Positions 1 through 7,900 of a stretch of 15,446 nt of DNA are shown here, piece after piece. The notes below the pieces were generated by a model. The model ran no database searches and was not told the DNA's origin. It was given only the letters and a program-made list of their open reading frames with translations. Where the stretch lies: positions 44,463-59,908 of the forward strand of contig PMCN01000290.1 of the NCBI GenBank assembly GCA_003154135.1, in the 5' to 3' direction. A program made the translations under genes and the position numbers. This stretch comes from Acidimicrobiaceae bacterium (GTDB taxonomy: Bacteria; Actinomycetota; Acidimicrobiia; Acidimicrobiales; Ilumatobacteraceae). Each line of letters begins with the position of its first letter. Within the stretch, counting starts at the first letter, position 1.

Positions 1-524
1 ACGATCGCGAACGCCGCGCCGTCGGCCGACGACGTGAACCACTTCTGGCCGTTGATCACGTAGTCGTCGCCATCGGTGACGGCGGTGGTGGCGAGCAGCA
101 CCGGGTTCGACCCGGAGGTCTCGGGTTCGGTCATCGAGAAGCAGCTGCGGATCTCGCCGGCCACCAGCGGGCGCAGGAACCGCTCACGCTGCTCGTCGGT
201 CGCGTACTTGTGCAGGATCTCGACGTTGCCCGCGTCGGGTGCCTGGGTGCCGAACACAGTCATGCCCAGCGGGCTGCGCCCGACAGCCTCGGCGAACAGT
301 CCGTGGTCGACCATCGACAACCCGAGTCCGCCGAACTCGACCGGATGGTTCGGCGCCCACAGCCCCATCTGCTGCACCTTCTTCTGAGCAGCCCGCACGC
401 GGACCTCCAGCACCGCCGGGTCACCGTGCAGCATCTCGCCCTCGAGGGGGATCACTTCGCGGTCCATGAACTCGCCGATCATCGCGAGCATCACCGTCAT
501 CTTCTCCGACACGTCGAAATCCAT
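1..524 (-). CDS. Acyl-CoA dehydrogenase, N-terminal part (runs off left edge)
   Basis: Reading the minus strand from ATG at 524 gives 174 intact codons with no stop, so the gene continues beyond the window. The product is a flavin-dependent acyl-CoA dehydrogenase, which introduces the alpha-beta double bond into acyl-CoA in fatty acid or related acid catabolism in the cytoplasm. Residues 1-125 look like the all-helical N-terminal domain, including WAPNHPVEFGGLGLS near 56-70. The FAD/substrate segment CFSMTEPETSGSNP lies at about 128-141, followed by the middle-domain strand YVINGQKWFTSS at about 155-166. The APDAGN and SCFSMTEP segments recall the ACAD10/ACAD11-like subgroup, but substrate cannot be told. 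The catalytic glutamate of the C-terminal domain lies outside the window. The start is fixed by a strong ribosome binding site at 531-536. The gene is divergent from sbcD and probably unrelated to it. Confidence 0.93.
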   Translation of the reverse strand, partial: MDFDVSEKMTVMLAMIGEFMDREVIPLEGEMLHGDPAVLEVRVRAAQKKVQQMGLWAPNHPVEFGGLGLSMVDHGLFAEAVGRSPLGMTVFGTQAPDAGNVEILHKYATDEQRERFLRPLVAGEIRSCFSMTEPETSGSNPVLLATTAVTDGDDYVINGQKWFTSSADGAAFAI

Positions 525-763
525 GGCGCCTCCTCCGTTCGGGTCAACGGTACGGAGGCGGGTGGGCATCGGCCAGGGCACTTGGTCACGGCCGTTCCGG
601 GGGCGTGTGCTGCCCCACGATGGCTGCTCGACTGCGGCCGCCTGACTCGTCCTCACGGGTCCCGGGAACTCTGTGAGACCCCTGCTGTAGAACTGGGTGC
701 GTAGGCATCAGCGAGCCGCGCACCCCGGGGCGGCAGACTGGTGGTCGTCCCCAGGAGTCCTCG
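525..763. promoter_or_regulatory. Divergent intergenic region between acyl-CoA dehydrogenase and sbcD
   Basis: This 239-bp stretch separates two divergent genes and should contain both promoters, but neither is clear. For the minus-strand gene, TACCGT at 552-547 fits the actinobacterial TANNNT -10 pattern and would start transcription near 540. Only a weak -35 (about three of six matches) lies 17-18 bp upstream. For sbcD, TAGAAC at 688-693 is the best -10-like hexamer. It is preceded, eight bases away, by CTGTGAGAC at 671-679, which is a loose match to the DNA-damage (RecA-NDp/PafBC) element. The sbcD ribosome site AGGAG is at 753-757, six bases from ATG 764. Short palindromes CCCGGG (661-666) and CCCCGGGG (723-730) are ordinary for this base composition. 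No small gene is supported here. Confidence 0.4.
531..536 (-). promoter_or_regulatory. Ribosome binding site of the acyl-CoA dehydrogenase
   Basis: On the minus strand the sequence GGAGGA lies six bases before the ATG at 524. This near-perfect Shine-Dalgarno sequence decides the start codon for the acyl-CoA dehydrogenase. Confidence 0.8.
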
Positions 764-1972
764 ATGCGCATCCTCCACACCAGCGACTGGCACCTCGGGC
801 GCAGCTTCGGCCCGGTGTCGCTCGCTGCCGAACAACAGGCGTTCATCGACTGGCTGGTCGCGCAGACCATCGAGCAGCGCATCGACCTGGTGGTGGTGGC
901 CGGCGATGTGTTCGACCGCTCGGTGGCGCCCATCGACGCCGTGGTGATGTTCCGCGAGGCGCTGATGCGCCTGCTCGAAACCGGCGCGAAGGTGGCCGTC
1001 ATCACCGGCAACCACGACAGCCCCGACCGCGTGGCCGCGTACGACGACCTGCTCGACCTCAGTGGCGTGTACGTGCGCGGCGGCTACAGCCGGTTCGGTG
1101 AGGTGCTGCGCCTGCCGTTCGTCGACGGCCCGCTCGACCTGGTGCTGCTGCCGTTCCTCGATCCGCAGGCCGCGCCCGACGAGCTCGACGAGGGCGGCAT
1201 CGAGCCCGAACCCGACGACCTGTTCGACACCACGGCCGACGATTCGGTCACCGAGGCGTTCGCCCGCCGGGTGCGGCGCACGCACCGTTCGGTGCTCGCC
1301 GCCGCGATCGCCGCGGCGGTGCCCCGGCTGTCGGCCCCCCGATCCCTCGCCGTGGCGCACGCGTTCGTCACCGGCTGCATCACCAGCGAGTCCGAGCGGC
1401 AGCTCACCGTCGGCGGCACCGGTGCAGTCGAGGCGGCCCTCTTCAAGCGCTTCTCCTACTCGGCGCTCGGCCACCTCCACCGCCCGCAGGAGGTGTCGGC
1501 TCGCCGCACGGTTCGCTATGCAGGCACGCCTCTCGCCTACTCGTTCTCCGAGACCCATGTGAAGTCGATCGTCGTCATCGACATGGCGGCCGACGGTACG
1601 TGCGTGGTCCACACGTTGCCCATCCCGGTCGGCCGTGCGGTGCGCATCGTGACCGGAACCATCGACCAGCTGTTGCGCGCCGAGCCCGACGCAGCGCTCG
1701 CGGCCTCGTTCGTGCGCGCCGTGGTCACCGATCCCGGTGTGGTGCTCGACGCCAAGCAGCGACTGGCCGTCGTGTACCCGCACGTGGTCGAGATCGTGCT
1801 CGACCCGCCCAAGGTGCAAGGCGCCACCCGCACCACCATCGACCAACGCACCATGTCGGCCACCGACGCTGCCGACGCGTTCTGGCTGGCCTCGGTGGGT
1901 ACGCCACCCACGCCCGACGAAGAGGCCGTGCTGCACGAGGCCATCTTCGCCGCCGACAGCAGGGTGGCCTGA
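764..1972 (+). CDS. sbcD: Nuclease SbcCD subunit D (Mre11-like exonuclease/endonuclease)
   Basis: The 402-residue product is the Mn-dependent phosphoesterase subunit of the SbcCD complex. It cuts DNA hairpins and degrades double-stranded ends from 3' to 5' with ATP-driven help from SbcC. All metal-binding motifs of the calcineurin-like fold are visible: D8 and H10 in SDWHLG, G47-D51 in GDVFD, G82-D85 in GNHD, H199 in AVAHAF, and H237/H239 in GHLH. The segment RYAGTPLAYSFSE at 251-263 is typical of SbcD, and the rest forms the capping and SbcC-binding part. Residues 137-160 are an acidic, proline-containing loop. Length is close to the family norm of about 400. ATG 764 is chosen because it starts exactly at the conserved first strand and has AGGAG at 753-757. 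Its stop overlaps the sbcC start, so translation is probably coupled. Confidence 0.97.
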   Translation: MRILHTSDWHLGRSFGPVSLAAEQQAFIDWLVAQTIEQRIDLVVVAGDVFDRSVAPIDAVVMFREALMRLLETGAKVAVITGNHDSPDRVAAYDDLLDLSGVYVRGGYSRFGEVLRLPFVDGPLDLVLLPFLDPQAAPDELDEGGIEPEPDDLFDTTADDSVTEAFARRVRRTHRSVLAAAIAAAVPRLSAPRSLAVAHAFVTGCITSESERQLTVGGTGAVEAALFKRFSYSALGHLHRPQEVSARRTVRYAGTPLAYSFSETHVKSIVVIDMAADGTCVVHTLPIPVGRAVRIVTGTIDQLLRAEPDAALAASFVRAVVTDPGVVLDAKQRLAVVYPHVVEIVLDPPKVQGATRTTIDQRTMSATDAADAFWLASVGTPPTPDEEAVLHEAIFAADSRVA

Positions 1973-4908
1973 TGCGCCCGCTCCGGCTCGAGTTCCAAGC
2001 CTTCGGGTCGTACCCCGGCAAGGAGGTCGTCGACTTCGCGGCCCTCGCGCAGCGTGGCATCTTCATCGTCAGCGGACCCACGGGTTCCGGCAAGACCACC
2101 GTGTTCGACGCCATGGTCTACGCGCTGTTCGGCGCGTTGCCCGGTCGGCGCAGCAGCTACGGCGATCCGCGCTCGCACCACGCCCCGGCCTCCGTCGACA
2201 CCTACGTGCGGCTCGAGTTCGAGGTCGACGGCGAGCGCTACCTGGTGCACCGAGCGCCCAAGCAGGACCGGCCGAAGCTGCGCGGCACGGGTACCACCGA
2301 ACGTGCCGCCGAGGCGTTCCTGGCGCGCATGGTGGGTTCGGGCACCGAGTCGATCAGCACGCAGACCACCGCCACCACCAAGGAGTGCGAGCGCCTGGTG
2401 GGCCTCGACGCGAAGCAGTTCCAGCGCGTGGTGCTGCTGCCCCAGGGAGAGTTCACCGACTTCCTCATCGCCAGCGATGAAGACCGCGAGCGACTGCTCC
2501 GCCAGCTGTTCGGCGGCGAGCTGTTCGAGCAGGCCACGCAGTGGCTGAAGCGGCGCGTGGCCCAACTCGACGACGAGGTGCGTCGGGTCGACAACAAGGT
2601 CGAGCACCACCGCAGCAACGCGGTCGAGGCCCTGCGCACGGCGCGGGCCATCTGGGTCGACGATCCGGGCGACGTCGACATCGATGCACTGGGCGACGAC
2701 GAGCTGGGCGCGTCGATCGACTCGCTCGAGCCCGAGCGCAGGCGGCGCCGCTCCACGCGCGACCGCTTGCAGCGCACCGCCACCACCGCCACCGCGGCCA
2801 GTGCTGCGGCGCAGCAAGCCGCCGACCGCTTCGACGAAGCGGGCCGCACCACGGCGCGCCTGTTCGATCTCGAGGCGAGCCGCGACGAGGCAGAGGCACA
2901 CGCTCTCGCCGTCGACGCATCTCGACGCGCTCGACCCGTCGTCGCCGCGCACGACGAGGCCGAGTCGGCCATGCGCGCCTCCGCCATCGCCGCGTCGGCG
3001 CTCGACGTGCTGCGGGCTCAGCTCATTTCGGCGTTCGCTGCGGTCGACCGGCCGATGCCTCGCTTCGACCCGGTCGGCATCGCTGCCGCGGTGGCCCAGA
3101 TGGGCCACGAGCTCGCCGAGCAGGGTTCTCAACTCGTGGCGGCCGAGCAGGCCACCCGGAAGGCCGATGCCACCGATGCGCAGCTCGCCCAGGCGCGTGA
3201 GCTGCTCGCCACGGTCGTTGCCGAGGGCGCCGGACTGCAGTCCGACATCGCCGAGCTCGAGTCGGTGGTGATGGTGCTCGAGCCGGTCGCACTCGAGTCG
3301 ACCGATCGTCGCGCCCTCCACCTGCGCGCGTGCGAGCGGCAGGGTGCGCGCACGCAGCTGAAGGCGACGCAGCAGCAGCTGCAGCGGGCCGTTGCGGCCG
3401 AGGCCAGGTCCAAGTCGGCCTACGAGCAGGTCATGGCGCGCTTCGTGGCCACCCAGGCGCCCCGTCTCGCCGAGCAGCTGCAGCCGGGCGAGCCGTGCCC
3501 GGTGTGCGGTTCGCACGACCACCCCCTGCCCGCCCGGCATGCCGAGCTCACCCCGGTCGACCACGACGCGGTCGACCGCGCCCGGGCCGAGTGGTCGTCG
3601 TCGGCTGCCACCGTGGCAGCGCGGCTCGCCACCGTCGACTCACTGCGCGAGGCACTCGGCCCCGATGCCGACCGGCCCGTCGCCGAGTTCGACCTTGCCG
3701 TCGCCGACGCGGGGGTGTCGCTCGCCGAGGCCGACCTCGCTGTCGGCCAGCTCGCCCGCACGCGCGCCGCGTTGCAGCGACAGCGCACCCTTCGCGACGC
3801 CTCGGCCCGGCGCGAACAGCAGCATGGCCTCGACGTGGCGACCCTCGAGGGGCGGGCCGTCGGCGAGCGAGCCGACGCCGACCAGCTGGTGGCTGTCGCG
3901 GCGGGCATCGACCACGAACTGGTCGCCACGCACCTCGCGGTCCACTCCGACCTCAGCGCCGTCACGCGCAACGTGGCGGAGCGTTTCGAGGCGCTCACGG
4001 CCACGTCCACCGCGGTGCAGGGTGCCCAGCACCACCTGGCCGAGGCGCTCGCAGTCAGCGGCTACCCCGACGTGGTGGTGGCCGGTGCCGCGCTGCTCGA
4101 CGAGTCGCGCGAGATCGAAATGTCCTCGGGTGTCGAGTCGTGGCGTCAAGCGCTCGCCGATGCCACCACGCGCCTCGCGCAGTTGCACGAGCAGGGTGTA
4201 CCGCCCGAGCGCCCCGAGGTCGACGTGCTGGCGGCCGCGGCGCACGCCGCCACCATGGCCGCCATCGCCGCGGCCGATGCGTTCACTACGGCATCCAACG
4301 CGCTCGAGGCGTCTCACGACGAGCTCAGCCTGGCCCTCGGTGTGGCGGCCGGATCCGCGGGGCTGCGCGACGAGCGCGACACGGCACGGGTGGTGTTCAA
4401 AACGTGCAACGGCGAAGCCGGCATGCGCGTGAAGCTCGAGCGTTGGGTGCTCGCGGGCGAGCTGGAACGGGTGACTGCCGCGGCCAACGTGCACCTCGAA
4501 CTGATGACCAACCACCGCTACACGCTCAGCCGATCGGGCGCGAAGGGTGGCCTCACGCTCGAGGTGTTCGACGCCCACACCGGCCGCCCTCGTTCCACGG
4601 CATCGCTGTCGGGCGGCGAGCAGTTCCAGGCGTCCCTGTCGCTCGCGCTCGGGCTGGCCGACGTGGTCAGCCACGGTGGGGCCGCCAGCGGCAAGCGGTT
4701 CGAGGCCCTCTTCGTCGACGAAGGCTTCGGTTCGCTCGACCCCGACGCGCTCGACGACGCCATCAGTGCGCTCTCCCAGTTGCACGCGGCCGGCCGCACC
4801 GTGGGCGCGATCACCCACGTCGAGGCCATGAAGCAGCGGCTGCACGTGGGCATCGAGGTCACGCCCAACGCCGACGGCAAGGGTTCGTCGCTGCACGTGC
4901 ACCCCTGA
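1972..4908 (+). CDS. sbcC: Nuclease SbcCD subunit C (Rad50-like ATPase with zinc hook)
   Basis: The 978-residue product is the SMC/Rad50-type ATPase that partners SbcD. Its two ATPase halves sit at the ends of a long antiparallel coiled coil. Walker A (GPTGSGKT) is at 35-42 and the Q-loop glutamine is Q158 in LLPQGEF. The zinc-hook CPVC is at 509-512, almost exactly mid-protein. The ABC signature LSGGE is at 879-883, Walker B LFVDE at 913-917 and the D-loop GSLD at 920-923. The regions between are rich in Ala, Glu, Arg and Gln, as expected for coiled coil. The frame is open much further upstream, but ATG 1972 is chosen because it overlaps the sbcD stop (TGATG) and starts at the conserved MRPLRLEFQAFGSY strand. 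An AGGGTGG stretch lies just upstream. The protein is a little shorter than E. coli SbcC (about 1050), within the range for actinobacteria. Confidence 0.97.
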   Translation: MRPLRLEFQAFGSYPGKEVVDFAALAQRGIFIVSGPTGSGKTTVFDAMVYALFGALPGRRSSYGDPRSHHAPASVDTYVRLEFEVDGERYLVHRAPKQDRPKLRGTGTTERAAEAFLARMVGSGTESISTQTTATTKECERLVGLDAKQFQRVVLLPQGEFTDFLIASDEDRERLLRQLFGGELFEQATQWLKRRVAQLDDEVRRVDNKVEHHRSNAVEALRTARAIWVDDPGDVDIDALGDDELGASIDSLEPERRRRRSTRDRLQRTATTATAASAAAQQAADRFDEAGRTTARLFDLEASRDEAEAHALAVDASRRARPVVAAHDEAESAMRASAIAASALDVLRAQLISAFAAVDRPMPRFDPVGIAAAVAQMGHELAEQGSQLVAAEQATRKADATDAQLAQARELLATVVAEGAGLQSDIAELESVVMVLEPVALESTDRRALHLRACERQGARTQLKATQQQLQRAVAAEARSKSAYEQVMARFVATQAPRLAEQLQPGEPCPVCGSHDHPLPARHAELTPVDHDAVDRARAEWSSSAATVAARLATVDSLREALGPDADRPVAEFDLAVADAGVSLAEADLAVGQLARTRAALQRQRTLRDASARREQQHGLDVATLEGRAVGERADADQLVAVAAGIDHELVATHLAVHSDLSAVTRNVAERFEALTATSTAVQGAQHHLAEALAVSGYPDVVVAGAALLDESREIEMSSGVESWRQALADATTRLAQLHEQGVPPERPEVDVLAAAAHAATMAAIAAADAFTTASNALEASHDELSLALGVAAGSAGLRDERDTARVVFKTCNGEAGMRVKLERWVLAGELERVTAAANVHLELMTNHRYTLSRSGAKGGLTLEVFDAHTGRPRSTASLSGGEQFQASLSLALGLADVVSHGGAASGKRFEALFVDEGFGSLDPDALDDAISALSQLHAAGRTVGAITHVEAMKQRLHVGIEVTPNADGKGSSLHVHP

Positions 4909-4921
4909 CCCGTCGGTCAGG
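4904..4921 (+). terminator. Perfect hairpin across the sbcC stop codon, possible terminator
   Basis: Positions 4904-4910 (CCTGACC) and 4915-4921 (GGTCAGG) form a perfect 7-bp stem with a CGTC loop. The TGA stop of sbcC (4906-4908) lies inside the left arm. No T-tract follows, so it is not a classical intrinsic terminator. Tract-less hairpins have been proposed to act in high-GC actinobacteria. It could instead stabilise the sbcC mRNA end or slow readthrough into recC. The stem is seen directly; its role is inferred. Confidence 0.4.
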
Positions 4922-4944
4922 CCCATCACGTCACACCCCTCACG

Positions 4945-4950
4945 TATCGT
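4945..4950 (+). promoter_or_regulatory. Candidate -10 box before recC
   Basis: TATCGT at 4945-4950 fits the TANNNT -10 pattern and ends 10 bases before the recC ATG at 4961. A start site 7-10 bases downstream would give a leaderless or almost leaderless transcript. That would fit the absence of any Shine-Dalgarno sequence in the bases just before the ATG. No convincing -35 box is present at 16-18 bp, so the call is weak. Confidence 0.28.
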
Positions 4951-4960
4951 TCTCCCTGCG

Positions 4961-7900
4961 ATGCTCCACCTCCACCACGCCGACCACCTCGACCAGCTGC
5001 TCGATGCGTTGGCCGAGGTGCTCACCCCGGCACCTGCCGACCCGTTCACGCCCGACCTCGTGGTGGTGCCTGCGGCCGGCATGAGCGATGCCGCCATGGT
5101 GGGCCTCGGCCGCCGCCTCGGGGCCAGCGGTCCCGGTGCCGGCGATGGTGTGGTGGCCAACGTCGAGTTCGTCTTCCCCGGCCGGTTCATGGAGCGTGCG
5201 CTCGGCGACAGACACGTCGACGGGCACGGCGGCGGCAGGCACGGTGATGTCGACGGCGACCCGTGGCGCCTGCCGCGCCTCACCTGGGCGGTGCTCGACC
5301 AGCTCGCCGCCGGCGCCGTGCCCGTTCCGGGGCCGAGCGGCGATGTCGACCGGTGGGTGCTGGCCCGCCGCATCGCCGACCTGTTCGACCGCTACGCCAG
5401 CCAGCGCGCCCGCCTGCTGCAGGCCTGGGCAGCCGACATCGACAGCGACGGCACGTTCAACCCCGACGGCTCGCCGTCGCTGCTCGACCCCGCTCACGTC
5501 TGGCAGGCGCAGCTGTGGCGAGCCGTGCGTCGCGGGCTCCAGCAACCCAGCGGTCCCGAGCGGCTGCCCGGCCTGCTCGCCGCACTGCGCGCCGGCGAGG
5601 TGCAGCCCGAGCTGCCGTCACGGGTGTCGCTGTTCGGCCTCGGCACCATTGCGCCCACCATGCTCACCGTGCTGCGCGCTCTGGGCGAGGTGCGCGACGT
5701 GCACGTGTTCCTGCGCCACCCCTCGATGGTGGCGTGGCAGCAGTCGTCGCACCGGCTCGACGGCAGCCTCAACGTGCGGGCCCAGCTCGACGTCACCACG
5801 CACACCAAGCATCCGCTGGTCGGCTCCTGGGGCCGCCCTTCGCTCGAGACGTGTGCGCTGGTCGGTGGTGTGACCGAGCTGATCGAGCTTCCCTGCCCCG
5901 CCGGCGAGCCGCAACCCGCGTCCACGACAGCGCCGCTCACGCTGCTGCACGCGCTGCAGCAGGGCATCCGCCTCGACCTCGCTCCCACGCTGCAGCCCGG
6001 CCTCCATCCCGCCGACGGCTCGTTGCAGGTGCATGCCTGCCACGGTGAGGTGCGCCAGCTGGAGGCACTGCGCGATGCGCTCGGCCATGCCTTCACGGCC
6101 GACCCCGCGTTGGCGCCGCACGACGTGCTCGTGCTGTGCCCCGACCTCGAACGGTTTGCCCCCCTCGCCGAGGCCGTGTTCGCCCGCGGCTCGCTGCCGG
6201 TGCCGGTGCGCATCGGCGATCGTTCGCTCACCACCGACGACCCCATCGTCGGCGCACTGCAGACCGTGCTCGCGCTCGTCGCCGGTCGCGTCACGCTCTC
6301 GGAGGTGCTCGCACTGGTCACCTTCGAGCCTGTGCGCCGGCGCTTCGGCTGGACCCTCGACGACGTCGAGCACCTCGCCGAGTGGTGCAGCTCGCTCGGC
6401 ACCCGCTGGGGCCTGTCGCCGCACGACCGCACCGAGTGGGGCCTGCCCGCCGACCTGGCCACCGGCACCTGGCAGTCGATGGTCGACAGCCTGCTCGCCG
6501 GCGCGGCCATGCCAGCGCCGTCACCGCGCGTCGTGCTGGGCGACGTGGCGCCGTTCGACGACATCGGCGCCGACGACCTGCGCCTCGCGGGCACCGTGGC
6601 CGACCTTCTCGCCCGACTCGGTCACCTCCACGAAGTGGTCCGGCAGCAGCGACCGGTGGGGCAGTGGGTCGAGCTGCTGCACGACGTGGTCGACGGGTTC
6701 TGCGCCGTCGAGCCCGACGAGGCGTGGCGGCGCCAGGCCGTGCATCGCGACCTCGACGCCATCCTGGTCTCGGCGCGCACCCCGCCGGGCGGCGACCACA
6801 CGTGCGAGGTGCCCCTCGGGCTCGCCGATGTGCGCGCCATGCTCGCCGACTCGCTGCACGACCGCCCGGGTCGGTTGCCGTTGCGCAGCGGCTCGGTCAC
6901 CATCAGCTCGCTGCTGCCCCAGCACGGTGTGCCCGCCAAGGTCATCTGCCTGCTCGGCCTCGACGAAGGGTCGTTGCGCGTGGGCACCTTCGACGGCGAC
7001 GACATCCTCGGCGTCCATCCGTGCGTGGGTGAGCGACACCCCCGCTTCGAAGGTCGCCAGCTGCTGCTCGACATCGTGCTCGCCGCACGCGACCGCCTCA
7101 TCGTCACCTGCAACGGCGCCGACATCACCACCAACAAGGACACGCCCTTCGTCGTGCCGCTGGTCGAGCTGCTCGACGTGGTGGGCCACCTCACGGGCAT
7201 CGATCCGCGTGTCGGCGCGCCGGTGGTGGTGCGCCACCCCCGGCACGGGTTCAACGAGCGCGCGTTGCTGCCGGGCGCGCTGCTCGAGGGGTCGCCCTCG
7301 CCGTTCACGTTCGATCGCTCGATGCTGGCCGCAGCGGTGGCGCGTCGTGGCGCGCAGGCGCGACAGGCGTCGGCGCCCGTCGAGAGATCTCGGTGGGCCT
7401 TGCCGCCGCAGCCGCTCGACATCGTCGACCTCGCCGACATCATCGAGGTGGTGGGCAAGCCGGCCAAGGTGTACTTGCGCGGCCGCCTCGACGTGCGGTT
7501 GCCCGGCGAGGCCGAGACCGTCGACGACGGGCTCACCGTGGCGGTCGACCCGCTTGCCGCCAGCCAGCTGGGCAGCAGCCTGCTCCGGGCGCGGCGGATC
7601 GGCCACTCGGTCGACGAGTGGGAGGCCGCCACCCGGCTCGACGGCAACCTGCCGCCGCGTGCGCTGGCCGCTCCAGCGCTGGCCGCGGCCGTGCAGGAGG
7701 TCACGGTGATCGAGCAGCTCGCAGAGCGCTGGTCGCTGCCGCTCGCCGGTGGTGACGAGCGCCGCGTGCAGCACACGCTCACCGTCCCGGTCGACGGCAT
7801 CCACCGTGAGATCACCATCGACGGCGTCGTGCGCGGCATCACCACCGGTGCCTCCGGGCCGGTCATCGGCGACGTGCGCTACACCAAGCCGCGCCCGTCG

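Noticed and set aside
210..704. Plus-strand open frame covering the left intergenic region
   Set aside because: It mostly runs opposite the acyl-CoA dehydrogenase, has no ribosome site and no family resemblance, and continues into non-coding sequence.
1600..1971. Upstream extension of the sbcC reading frame
   Set aside because: The extension is an Arg/Ala-rich out-of-frame reading of sbcD. The conserved SbcC N-terminus begins at ATG 1972, which overlaps the sbcD stop.
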